From Glandiceps talaboti (Eukaryota > Hemichordata > Enteropneusta > Spengelidae): 47,500 nucleotides of DNA. The stretch covers positions 18,897,181 to 18,944,680 of the forward strand of contig NC_135552.1 of NCBI RefSeq assembly GCF_964340395.1, written 5' to 3'. A program made the position numbers and the translations under genes. Positions 37,901-46,100 of the stretch are shown here, one piece after another (positions within the stretch are counted from its first letter, which is position 1; every line of letters begins with the position of its first letter). Below the pieces are notes generated by a model that saw only the letters and a list, made by a program, of their open reading frames with translations, ran no database searches and had not been told where the DNA came from.

Positions 37901-40900
37901 CAAAGTCATAATTGTACATTTTAGTGTTAAAGCTGCCCTAGCTGTAACTGGAAAAGTATTATTTCAATCAGACAACCTCCAATAAATTCATTGAAACTTG
38001 TTAAAATACCAATAATTAGACATCGTACATGATAATTTGGGATTAGTTCTAATCAGAAGTAGTACAGCAACAGATTAAAATCTTGATGATTTTTGGGTGT
38101 GGACCCAAAAATCAAGTTGAATTGATTTATTGCATCATACATATTCAGCTGCACAAATGTGTGTAAACCAAGGTGATTCAATACTGTTCAGGGTGTATGA
38201 CATTACGAGTAAGTCAATTATATCTAACAAAAACAGTTTTAAAAATAAACATGCCAGTTGCAACTAGTGCAGCTTTTATTCTGCTACAGCAATAAATATC
38301 AGGGGAATGCATATTTCTCTACCACATAATACAATACCCACCACAGTATGCAGGACCGGGACACAACGTCAAGTTTTTATAACAAATTGACCATTATAAA
38401 TCCCTTGTATCACATCACATGAGAAAGAAGAACAGAAGCTATGGTAAAATATTGACTAGAACTGAGTATAGGCAGTGGTAACACACCATCTTAGGACATC
38501 ATGCGGTCTCAATTGCAGAGCCCTCTAAATACATACCTTTGAGGGCTTCTCTTCTGGCATGTGATGGCCTTCTTGAAAACCTCTGACTAGGTTTTCTTTC
38601 AAACTGTACAGATCTTCTACTTTTATTCTGTTTAGCTGTCTGGTACTCTGTCCTGCCACTACATTGCATGAAAAGAAGACAGATAGTGAAGCATGGCCTG
38701 TGGTTTTTGTGCTGAGTTTAACAGACATAAACCTGAATTTAATGGCTTTTTTACTGGGGTTCCCTTCAAAATTATTAAATTTTCATTACTTGAAATAGAA
38801 TTTGATTTTCTGGGTGTGTCATAGAACTAACAATCATTTTATTTCTTGGTTGACATCACAACTTTCACTTCACATTCATTACTATAGGTAAACATGAGAA
38901 TAAATAAAACTTTTTGTCCAATTTTGACCCTCTAGCATGAAGTCAAATGCTACTGACTGCAGGTATGAATTTTAGGTAACGATAATCACATAAATACAAG
39001 GTTTCAACTCTCCCTAGCTGGGGTCAGACATTGTAGAAATCTGCCAGCCATCTTTGCTTTTATGTTAACATACCTTACTCTAGAAGTAAGAGAAATAGGA
39101 AATTACTCTACATCAAGAGAAAGGGCCCAGAAAACATTGAACATCATTGGATATTTCTGTGTTCAAACTCTATTCACCACTACAACCTAACACCACACAT
39201 GAAATTTATACGTAGGGTTTATGCTACAACTTTCATTTTATTGTTCACTGAGTGAACACCTTACCTGTATCTAAATCTTGAACCCATTCTAAGGAATCCT
39301 TGTTTGGCATCTGTTTCTCTGACTGGCCCACGTAGCCTAAAAAATGCATGGTGTTCTACAGCACACTTCCATAAATGCTTACATGCCCTCATACTGTGTA
39401 ACTTAAACACAAATGTATGCTCTTGTTCGTTGCCCTGGAGATGGTTAAATATAAAGACACACAAATTCTAACAAATCCAATATAAGTGATCTCTTGCACA
39501 GTTATAATACCAAAATTCTCTTAACATCACACATTTAAATAGTGTCCATACAGAGCACCAAGGGAGTCTTCATTTTTTTCTAGTTTGAGGTGCACCTGAA
39601 GTTTTCTTGCCACATTTTGATGAGTACAATTTCATGAAAAAGACATAATATCAGAGACATTTCAGCTTTATATTACTGTTTTCATGTCATCAACAGACCC
39701 TTCACTATATGACATTACATCAACAATACAACTATCTAACTTCACACAAACACAGACAGACAGAAGTCCTTATTTTGCCCCCTAGACATACAACATATGG
39801 AATTCAGTTATTGAATGACCCCGCCCTTATTTTGCTCAGAGATACACAACATATGTAATTCTGTTTTCTAAATGAACTGTCCTTATTTTCCCCCAAGACA
39901 CACAACACTGAACATATGCAATTCAGTCCCCCCCCCTTTCATTACACACACTTGACTGCTTCCTTCCATGTATTTATCAAACACATACCAAGTCAATTTA
40001 TCAAAGTGACTCTTTCACTATTAGAGGTTAGAGACAGTGAACACATTACTAGAAATGATAAACTGTGTACAGACTTGTAATCTCCAACTATACCCTAGTT
40101 TTGTGTGAACTCCTTCTAGCTGTACATTGAACCTGTCTGTAGTAGAAACCTTATACTAGGTTTGATGTCACTTCATCATGGGTCACAGAATTCAACTCAC
40201 AGTTACATTGTACAATACACTCTATACTTGCAATCACATTCTCTTTCATAATAAACACTATTACACCATGCACAAGCCAGGTTCAAAAATATGGACTATA
40301 TATACTCTGGACGTGCCAATGTCATTGGTTCTGCTGTGTTCGAAATATGAGTCAAATCGCTCAAAATTGTCATTACGTTCCCTGATTTTTTTATTATATT
40401 ACTGGCGATGGTATAATTATATTATTCCCCAATAATGCTGGTCTGATTGCATACAATTAGATGTTAGAAAGACTCTAAAGTCTATGATTTGATAGACATC
40501 CACTAAATACTAGTATATAATTTGAAGATGTCATTTTCTTTACATGTCTACATTTTCTGGATTTAATGACATCCCCCCCCCCCCCAAAAAAAAAAGCATT
40601 ATGTACATCAACACAGCCATTTTAGTTTTTATCTAATCTCATTCCTACAAAGATGTCCAGTATGACTGCCCTGGATGACAGCCATGTAAGATATCCTGTT
40701 TTTTTAATGTCATGGCCCTGGGGACTGTCATATTAGATGAATATGTGATAAAACATTCTTCTTCTTTCAATCTTACCATGTTAATACCTAATATTTGTTT
40801 CATTTTCTTGGAGGATAAACAGTCCCTGAAGTGCAATATTCCAGAAACTTTACATTCAATGCCCATTCTGCATTTAGGTATGCATGATCCATTATTTTTC

Positions 40901-43900
40901 TGAATGACAACTGTTTTCTATAAACTATTACAAGGTGAGCATTGCCTTGTGGATTTCACTCTTCCTCTATATCAAAGCTAAGATAACATCATACATTAAG
41001 AATACTTATGTGTTCCAACATTCTAAAGTATGTCTTTCAAAGAACAGGCAAACTAAAACAACGACATGTACGAAACAAAGACACGGCGCTATGACTAACT
41101 AAAACGTTTAAACCACACTCACCGCATCATCATCTTCTACCACTATTAATGTAAGTTTCTTCTTGGCAAAGTCAAGTTTCACAATTTTTGGCCAGAAGAA
41201 CAATCCTATTTTGTGTTCTCCTTCGAAGACTAGAATTCCTGTTGGAGTTAGTCCTAGGGAATAATCATTGTTGTCTTTACCCTGGTGAATAAAGAACACA
41301 ATGAAATAGTATTAAAGCCTGTTTTTCTGAAACGCTACTCTTCTATTAGATGCTAATGTTATGAAAAGAACTCTTAAGGACAAGATACATGCGGTAAAGT
41401 TTGGCGAACAATTTGCCATATGCAACAAAGCTAGCAACTACGCTTGAGTGCATACTTGGGGCAATTCACTGGGCAACACAAGAAGCAACTTGTGAATCAT
41501 TATAAACATAATTATAGTATTATTACTTTGAGAGAACTCCACTGATTGGTTGCTTACAGTCACATGGCAAGGTCAAGGTTCACACAACCAATCACAATGT
41601 TTTTATTTGATGAGCTGATGACAAGTTTCATGATAACTTACTAGAACTGTGTGCATATCCACTCCATACATTTCTAACCACTTGGTTACTTACTAGTACT
41701 GTGTGCATATCCACTCCATACATTTCTAACCATTTGGCTTTGTTGAGATAATTCGTCTCTGCATCTGCTGGTGTCTGGCCACTATAACAAAATAATACAA
41801 AATTCATCAGATAACAGCATTTATACCATGCATGAGCCAAGTTGAACAAAAAATATGGAACAAAAACTTGGGTTGTTGTACGTCACAACAACACATTTCT
41901 ACATCACTGGTATTGCTGTATTCAAAATATGAGTAAAAAATTTCACAATTGACATTACTTTCCCCGATTTTTCTTTGATATTACTGGCGCTGGTATAATT
42001 ATGTTATTCTCCAATATTTTTCTTCATTCAGCCGAAAATTACTCATGACCTAAGGGTTGTCACTACTCATCTAGCGGCTTGTGGTGACAAAGGCCCCTTA
42101 GGTCACTCATATTTTCCTTGGCTGAATGAAGACAAATATTGGGGAATAGCATCAATTATACTTAAGACTGTATTACTTATTACTTCTGTACTCCTAAGAA
42201 AATTAACTTAGACTTACTTGTATTCTTTATATTTTGCTGTTATGTCTATTTCCATCTGCTCCGACTGTTCAGGAACAAAACGGAACTCTGACACAAAACC
42301 AGGTGTATGGACTTCATCATCAAAATCACCAAGTTCAGCTGTGGGAATGAAACATGGTACAATGTTTACTCAAGTTTTTTTTTAATAATTATACAAATCT
42401 CATTAAGATGAAATATTCTTGATTTTACTTTAATTTTTGTTTTGTTTTTGGAAACATTTTAAAATAAAATGTGTCTATAAAAATGTAGAAATGACACTTT
42501 CGAAATGTTCATTTTTTGTTCACAACAATAACTGTTGTTTCTCTAATCCTTCATTTTCTAGTCGAGAGACTTTAAACTAACTATTTAGCATGACAATGTC
42601 ATTTGCCAGAACAAGCTAGTATGTCGTGCCAGATAATCAGACTACCGTTTCTAAGTTTTGGGTCTTGGTTTTTCTAGAGTCATGTTTACATTGCAGACTC
42701 AGTGCATACACACACAGACTTTGTACAGCTGCTGTGTATGGTTTTAATTTTTTAGTTGTCTCTCTTTTTTAGTACTTACATTGCAGTGCATATGCACACA
42801 GTTCTACAGCTGTTTCATATGGTGGTTCTAATTTACCAGTAATGATATCTTGCTTCAATTGTAGAAAGAATAAATATCTAGTATGAGAAAGAAAAACAAC
42901 ATTTTAAACTGTTTAAATCTGTTTTTGTGTTTTTCATGTAGATGACAAAACTATTCCAGACCTGATCATAACAACAATACTGATATTGTAATGTTAACTT
43001 ATAACTACAATGCAAATGACATTACGGGTGACACTTTGTGGACTATGTCTTACACTATCAAGATCACTTTGGCATTCAAATGCTCATAAAGTTCATCTGT
43101 CACTGGATTTTTAACCCAAGGAATGGAAGGAAAAAATGCTGGTTCTGTTAAAGCTTTGAATGTACTCAGCCACAATACGGTCGGTGGTCAAATTCATCTT
43201 ATAATGATAGGGTAAATTCTAAGCAAGTTCTGTTTATGTTGTAATCCAAACATTTGACTTATTTGCAGGTAGTAAATTGGTTAGAAATTCATGATAGGGG
43301 TGTGAAAGTATACTGTCATTGTTAAATTCCACAACAAACAAAATATTGCCAGGGACATACAGTATTTGTTTATACAACCCTGCTATTATATTGTTAGGAA
43401 AGATGGCAAGCTAGCTACCAGTGACATAGTCTAGTAACTATATGTGTGGTTGTTTTCTACGATCTCTCTTCATATATAGTCAAATGGACAAATTCTACTG
43501 AAAATCTAGCTAAATCTCCTGCTGGGGAAAGGATGAACAGTAAAGGTCAATAGTAATCCATCACACAGTGACAGGCAGTTATAATTGGTTTGTTCAGTTC
43601 ATTACAAAATCAACCTTCAGTCTTAAAGTTAGTCACATGAGAGTGCCATAAAATCATCACATTTATATATCAATGTTCCAATAGCATTAAACTACCGCTG
43701 TCAGTGGTAAGAATGAAATATCATCCTACAGAAAGCCATTTGACTATATGGTGAAGAAAGATCACAGAAAACGACCACACATGTAGTTACTAGACTACCG
43801 GTGACAGAGGAAAGAGAGTTACACGTCACACTTACTGACTTCTGTAAGCAATACCTCAAACGGCTAAATATGACTGTTTTTTTTGAATATTAAACTTTCT

Positions 43901-44069
43901 ATGAAATTGTGGTTAAAATGTTCAAATTACTGGTAGTATATAAATAATTTCTCATTTAACAATCAAATCTGAATGTTTGTTATTTCTTACCTTGTAAGTT
44001 CTTCTCTTAAGTTGTTTGGTTCTGATGAATAAAATTTGACCTTTAATCGAAGAGTGTATGGTGGGCCAA
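25967..44069 (-). CDS. EPB41L5: EPB41L5/yurt-like FERM protein, C-terminal 821 residues (partial)
   Basis: Fifteen minus-strand exons join in matching phase to 821 codons and a stop. In order they give: the end of F1 and the F2 lobe ([19 protein letters not shown]-like, VSEFRFVPE), the F3 lobe ([42 protein letters not shown]), the FERM-adjacent region ([20 protein letters not shown]), a long Ser/Thr/Pro-rich tail and a terminal TTEL. This order and wording match vertebrate EPB41L5 and Drosophila Yurt, which bind the Crumbs tail at lateral membranes and link membrane proteins to cortical actin during epithelial polarity and adhesion turnover. TTEL fits a class I PDZ ligand. The F1 lobe and start lie beyond 47500. 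The sister paralogue EPB41L4B is the main alternative name. Coding span by exon: 44069-43991, 42877-42780, 42338-42218, 41781-41694, 41281-41123, 39434-39265, 38658-38537, 37609-37543, 37164-36755, 35600-35285, 31995-31912, 31177-30736, 28039-27971, 27447-27388, 26149-25967. Confidence 0.93.
26393..26486 (-). mobile_element. Palindromic MITE, copy 2
   Basis: A 94-base foldback copy of the element at 13349 in reverse orientation, inserted in the last EPB41L5 intron. It keeps GACCGATGTGTGAGGGTGCC and ends CTTATAGACTA. Confidence 0.8.
26545..26745. repeat. Tandem duplication, ~98 bp unit, two copies
   Basis: GCATTTTCTGTA...CCACAAT...TATAGCATCCATAT recurs at 26567 and 26665. The second copy has a short extra CCATAT step. 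It is intronic. Confidence 0.85.
27011..27075. repeat. (ATC)n trinucleotide repeat
   Basis: About 21 perfect ATC units in an EPB41L5 intron. Confidence 0.97.
27388..27447 (-). CDS. EPB41L5: EPB41L5 exon, proline/serine-rich, 20 codons
   Basis: [20 protein letters not shown], bounded by acceptor TTTCAG and donor GTATGT, phase 0 at both ends. It can be skipped without a frameshift. It contains three SP/TSPP sites typical of proline-directed kinases. Confidence 0.82.
27575..27770. mobile_element. Possible element with CCAATCACAG inverted ends
   Basis: The left end GTTGATTGACCAATCACAGT is mirrored by the right end CTGTGATTGGTCAAC. Two further ATTGG boxes lie inside, and TATAAAGG follows the left CCAAT box. 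It is either a small inverted-repeat element or a CCAAT-rich regulatory patch. Confidence 0.35.
27971..28039 (-). CDS. EPB41L5: Probable EPB41L5 cassette exon, 23 codons
   Basis: [20 protein letters not shown] plus WVL. The acceptor is GATAG after a pyrimidine-rich tract and the donor GTACGC, phase 0 at both ends. That fits exactly between the neighbouring exons, which end and begin in phase 0. It is less certain than its neighbours because the donor is weak and I recall no homologous segment. Confidence 0.58.
28398..28596. repeat. 50-bp minisatellite, four units
   Basis: GTCAGACTAT recurs at 28401, 28451, 28501 and 28551, exactly 50 bases apart. The units are nearly identical, so the array is young. 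Intronic. Confidence 0.97.
28640..28969 (+). mobile_element. Candidate SINE-like retro-insertion with hairpin and A-tail
   Basis: A GC-richer block (about 28640-28860) unlike its surroundings leads to a perfect-stem hairpin, GCTGGGAGGAATTCCCAGC, at 28913-28931, then to an A tract of 28 bases (28942-28969). A stem-loop followed by poly(A) is typical of retrotransposed elements. Clear target-site duplications or Pol III boxes were not found, so the left end is uncertain. Confidence 0.4.
29915..30279. mobile_element. Foldback element with CACTG...CAGTG ends
   Basis: The left end (CACTGGTAATCCAGCC..., ATAGACACAAGCTA) is the imperfect reverse complement of the right end (TAGTTTGTGTCTATC...GGTTCAACTATCAGTG). 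Inside the left arm lies a palindrome, CAGACCACTAAAGTTAGTGG followed by TCTG. There is no coding capacity. It is intronic to EPB41L5. Confidence 0.55.
30736..31177 (-). CDS. EPB41L5: EPB41L5 exon, Thr/Ser/Pro-rich tail with VPVSPI repeats
   Basis: About 147 codons from [18 protein letters not shown] to SPTSKLA. The acceptor is CACAG (first codon split, phase 2) and the donor GCA/GTAAGT, phase 0. The middle is Thr-rich and the end has repeated [VI]P[VI]SP units, giving many Ser-Pro sites. It is predicted disordered. The length of this tail exceeds what I recall for vertebrate EPB41L5. Confidence 0.85.
30833..30886. repeat. EPB41L5: 18-bp coding tandem repeat
   Basis: GGTACAATTGGTGACACT repeats three times and encodes VPVSPI on the minus strand, with diverged units on either side. 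Confidence 0.9.
31249..31273. repeat. (ACATT)n microsatellite
   Basis: Five copies of ACATT just upstream (on the minus strand) of the 30736-31177 exon. Confidence 0.9.
31912..31995 (-). CDS. EPB41L5: EPB41L5 exon, 84 bp, frame-neutral
   Basis: Encodes [20 protein letters not shown] and a few more residues. The acceptor is TTTCAG and the donor GTAAGT, phase 2 at both ends. The length divides by three, so skipping it keeps the frame. Confidence 0.8.
32484..32803. mobile_element. Long foldback (inverted-repeat) element
   Basis: The arms of about 120-140 bases start TGGCCATA-GATGAGGATTGGGTA at the left and mirror it at the right. Both contain ACTTGAAAAATCAATGTGAA and TTTGTAACTCAATA. The short unpaired centre is AT-rich. 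It is non-coding and lies in an EPB41L5 intron. It looks like a MITE or foldback transposon. Confidence 0.8.
33356..33389 (+). promoter_or_regulatory. Adjacent DR2 and DR1 nuclear-receptor sites
   Basis: AGGTCA-AA-AGTTCA (33356-33369) is a textbook RAR/RXR-type DR2. Seven bases later AGGTCA-A-AGGTCG (33377-33389) is a DR1 with one mismatch. Intronic. Confidence 0.45.
34951..34999. repeat. Compound (CA)n/(ACAT)n/(ACAG)n microsatellite
   Basis: A short run of related di- and tetranucleotide blocks, intronic. Confidence 0.9.
35285..35600 (-). CDS. EPB41L5: EPB41L5 exon with conserved KCNILKS segment
   Basis: From [20 protein letters not shown] through [20 protein letters not shown] to DGETSPTLK. 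The CNILK segment recalls the KSNILKAQ block in the vertebrate EPB41L5 tail. The acceptor is CTTAG and the donor AA/GTGAGT. Its first two bases complete a serine codon begun by the previous exon, which supports the join. Confidence 0.85.
36189..36194 (-). terminator. EPB41L5: Possible polyadenylation signal for a short EPB41L5 isoform
   Basis: AATAAA on the minus strand about 540 bases past the read-through stop at 36732. It would serve a transcript that does not splice out of the 36755-37164 exon. Confidence 0.3.
36732..36754 (-). other. EPB41L5: Alternative read-through end MYSGYF of EPB41L5
   Basis: If donor GTATGT at 36754-36749 is not used, translation continues six codons past the split serine (MYSGYF) to TAG. 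This gives a shorter protein without the conserved tail and without TTEL. Confidence 0.4.
36755..37164 (-). CDS. EPB41L5: EPB41L5 exon, long Thr/Ser-rich linker
   Basis: About 137 codons starting [20 protein letters not shown] and rich in Thr, Ser and Gly, with an acidic patch around [16 protein letters not shown]. The acceptor is TTTACAG and the donor GTATGT in phase 1, complementing the next exon. It is predicted disordered. Confidence 0.85.
37543..37609 (-). CDS. EPB41L5: EPB41L5 exon [13 protein letters not shown]
   Basis: Twenty-one full codons between acceptor TTCACAG and donor AG/GTAAAT. The phases match both neighbours. Confidence 0.82.
38537..38658 (-). CDS. EPB41L5: EPB41L5 exon, FERM-adjacent region
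   Basis: [20 protein letters not shown], then [19 protein letters not shown]. This is the FERM-adjacent segment that follows the F3 lobe and regulates 4.1-family FERM domains. Several serines follow Arg or Arg-Arg. In Yurt, aPKC phosphorylates this region. The acceptor is ATGTAG and the donor G/GTATG. Confidence 0.9.
39265..39434 (-). CDS. EPB41L5: EPB41L5 exon, end of FERM F3 lobe
   Basis: [20 protein letters not shown], then [18 protein letters not shown] and GSRFRYS. It is highly similar to vertebrate EPB41L5. The acceptor is CTCCAG and the donor CAG/GTAAGG. Confidence 0.95.
40261..40436. repeat. Dispersed repeat, copy 1
   Basis: Shares with 41821-42016 an ordered series of blocks: ACACCATGCACAAGCCA, GTTCGAAATATGAGT, CCCTGATTTTT, TATTACTGGCGATGGTATAA and TTATTCCCCAATA. 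It lies in an EPB41L5 intron. Confidence 0.7.
41123..41281 (-). CDS. EPB41L5: EPB41L5 exon, core of FERM F3 lobe
   Basis: [20 protein letters not shown] continuing through [20 protein letters not shown] to VVEDDDA. This is the PH/PTB-like F3 lobe that in EPB41L5 and Yurt binds the Crumbs tail. Phase 0 at both ends, donor GTGAGT. Confidence 0.96.
41543..41594. repeat. Short inverted repeat TGATTGGTTG / CAACCAATCA
   Basis: Perfect 10-base arms flank a 32-base centre with AAGGTCAAGGTTCA. It lies just past the duplicated splice donor of the next exon, in the intron. Confidence 0.6.
41642..41745 (-). repeat. EPB41L5: 52-bp tandem duplication of exon end and splice donor
   Basis: The last part of the 41694-41781 exon with its GTAAGT donor (41745-41694 plus donor) is repeated 52 bases downstream (41693-41642). 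TGGTTAGAAATGTATGGAGT and the following bases are nearly identical in both copies. Confidence 0.95.
41694..41781 (-). CDS. EPB41L5: EPB41L5 exon, F2/F3 junction
   Basis: [20 protein letters not shown], then YGVDMHTVL. It matches vertebrate [20 protein letters not shown]. The upstream of two donors (41693-41688) joins to the next exon in frame. The downstream copy (41641-41636) does not. Confidence 0.95.
41821..42016. repeat. Dispersed repeat, copy 2
   Basis: Diverged copy of 40261-40436 with insertions, abutting the foldback at 41993-42160. The two probably belong to one composite element. Confidence 0.65.
41993..42160. mobile_element. Foldback element with TTCATTCAGCC arms
   Basis: The left arm TATAATTATGTTATTCTCCA, then ATATTTTTCTTCATTCAGCC, mirrors the right arm GGCTGAATGAAGACAAATAT and TGGGGAATAG. 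Inner arms TGACCTAAGGG and CCCTTAGGTCA also pair. A diverged relative of one arm is visible at about 19328-19376 (CATTCAGCTGGAAAATG...GGTTGTCACTACTT). Confidence 0.65.
42218..42338 (-). CDS. EPB41L5: EPB41L5 exon, FERM F2 lobe
   Basis: [20 protein letters not shown], then [19 protein letters not shown]. It matches vertebrate AELGDYD...[10 protein letters not shown]. The acceptor is CCCACAG and the donor AA/GTAAGT. Confidence 0.94.
42780..42877 (-). CDS. EPB41L5: EPB41L5 exon, FERM F2 lobe
   Basis: [20 protein letters not shown], then [12 protein letters not shown]. It matches vertebrate RYLFVLQLKQDILSGKL. The acceptor is ATACTAG and the donor GTAAGT. Confidence 0.95.
43991..44069 (-). CDS. 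EPB41L5: EPB41L5 exon, F1/F2 junction (most 5' exon in window)
   Basis: [20 protein letters not shown], then REELT. The acceptor is TTCTAG and the donor AG/GTAAGG-like (GTAAG). It begins in the middle of a codon, so at least one upstream exon, carrying the F1 lobe, must follow at higher coordinates. Confidence 0.94.
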
Positions 44070-44555
44070 CTAGAACCAAAACAAAGAACAGACACGAAAC
44101 ACAGAAATGTAAAGACAATTATAAAAACACAGTAGATGATAAAATAGTACATTTGTGTTTTACAAACAGATTATGTTATAGCAAAGTTTTGTGAAATATA
44201 TAACTGAATAAATTTTATTTTAAATTTTGATAAATTAGTGTCACTTTTACACAAAAGTGGAATCTGGTTTGTTAACACACAATAAAGTTAACTGTGGATT
44301 CTTTCCAAATGTTATTACAATACGGTGTTTTAGTCTTATTTTATTTAAACATATATATTTCCTTAACGTTTGAAATGTAAAATTTAAAAAGTTGAGAAAT
44401 CTGATTTAAATCATATAGAGTGAGAGAGGATTGACTGGTTGTTTATTTATTTATTTATTGTTGTTTATTTGATTAGTTTACTTCAGTTTGTCACCCATGC
44501 TATAAAGTAAATTGGAATCCTCTATATCAATTCAGATACAAGGTAACTTTCCTTA
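44070..44555. other. EPB41L5 intron, no feature
   Basis: AT-rich, no coding sequence or repeat of note. Confidence 0.6.
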
Positions 44556-44655
44556 TAGACTGTAAGATATGTTGTGTCACTTCGCCCTCACCAGCCTCCT
44601 GGGAGGAGTTGACCGATGTGTGAGGGCGCCCCGTCACGGCATACCTTACAGACTA
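44556..44655 (-). mobile_element. Palindromic MITE, copy 3
   Basis: A 100-base copy. In reverse orientation it reads TAGTCTGTAAGGTATGCCGT at one end, and the other end is TAGACTGTAAGATATG. TCCTTA lies at 44550-44555 and again at 44659-44664, which may be a blurred target duplication. Confidence 0.85.
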
Positions 44656-45587
44656 CTCTCCTTACAGTTTGGAAATCAAATTCAATTTCAAGTTAAAGCA
44701 CAGTCTTTACTCTATGACAAAAACACCTTCTAAATGTCCCATCTGTATTGTATCAATCCCTTCTCTTACTCTAACATGTTTCTACCAGATTGTAAAGAAA
44801 ACAAGACTTAGTATGAACTGTTTTGGTAGCCTGGAATCCACGCTGTCTTATCTTATAAGAATCAAATGTCCTGTAAGAACAGCTTGCACGATGTCCTGTT
44901 CTTCAGTACATCCAATGAAATATTACTCTTTGGTAAAAAAGCATGTATTCCTGGCTACTGTTTCAGTGACATGCAGACTAGACAAATAGTGTAGGTGAGT
45001 ACACAGCTGAGCATAAACTTGATGGTACCACAGCAAGCTTCCAGGCACCATACCAAATGTAAGCATCTGAGCAAGTCATGGCACCTTTTACTAACTACCG
45101 TGACAAACTGACATGTGAAGCATGAACAGGACAACGGTGATCCAAATGACAATTCCATGAAAGAAACTGACAATTATGACAACAGAATTGGCTCAACTTC
45201 AAACAGTGATGATATCAGCTATTGCATGTCCCATGCAAAATTTCTATACCTAATCATGAGATTGCCTACAAACTCAAAAGTTACAGCTGACCACGATTAC
45301 AACACTGACATTGGACAGCTCTAGTTAATAAACAGACAAGGTATGTGCAGTCATAAATCTAATACTATGCTAGAGTGCAATAATATGCAGGGTTCAACAG
45401 AGGGCAATAGTGGATGGTGGATTACACCATAAAGGGACTCTATGATTTCTTAGTAAACAATAGTAAAGAATATTATCAAACATTATGTCTTTCAATTTTA
45501 CAAATCTCCAACAACTGTATTGTTTATTTCTGGTGAGAACACTCATCCTGGCTACCTTGTTCAAATAATGGAGGCAATTGCTCAAGG
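44656..45587. other. EPB41L5 intron, no feature
   Basis: Frames here have no domain features or matching splice phase. I looked for the missing F1-lobe exon and did not find it. Confidence 0.5.
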
Positions 45588-46100
45588 CCAGCACTAGAGG
45601 GCAGCCATCTTTAGTGTAAACAAAGTTACTGTGCAAACTTAAATTTGACCTTGAAGATGAAGGTCAAGGTCACAAGTCTGTCTCAACAGTAAACTTACCT
45701 CTAACAATGTGGGGCTATGCATTTAAATAGTGTTTTTCACTATAAAACTTCCAAAGTTATAGAACAATTTACAATTTGACCTTGAAAATGAAGGTCAAGG
45801 TCAAAGCACTAGTGACCAGCTTTGGAAGCTTACCTCCATAGAGATAGGTATGCACATTTGTACATATCAAACATTTGGAGATTAAAGAGGTACCATAAAA
45901 TGTGCTTTTTTTATCACAAGTATGGCTGTCATTTTGCCATCATGGTCGCATAAGTGACTTGCATATGTCTAACATAGTGTGTTACCTTTGTACCAAGTTT
46001 GGTTGAAATAGGCTGATTCATGATGTCAGCAAAATGAAAGTGCACTCACACATGGAAGAAACCTAAATGTAACAGCCCCCTCTAGACATCACTGCTGGGG
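45588..46100. mobile_element. Repeat element with TAGAGGG ends and TGACCTTGAA modules
   Basis: The ends are inverted: CCAGCACTAGAGGGCAGCC at the left, and CCCCCTCTAGACATCACTGC then TGGGG at the right. Inside, TTTGACCTTGAA-ATGAAGGTCAAGGTCA occurs twice, at about 45645 and 45775, about 130 bases apart. The right half includes TACCAAGTTTGGTTGAAATA, a wording I associate with widespread repeats of marine invertebrates. It is non-coding. Confidence 0.6.
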
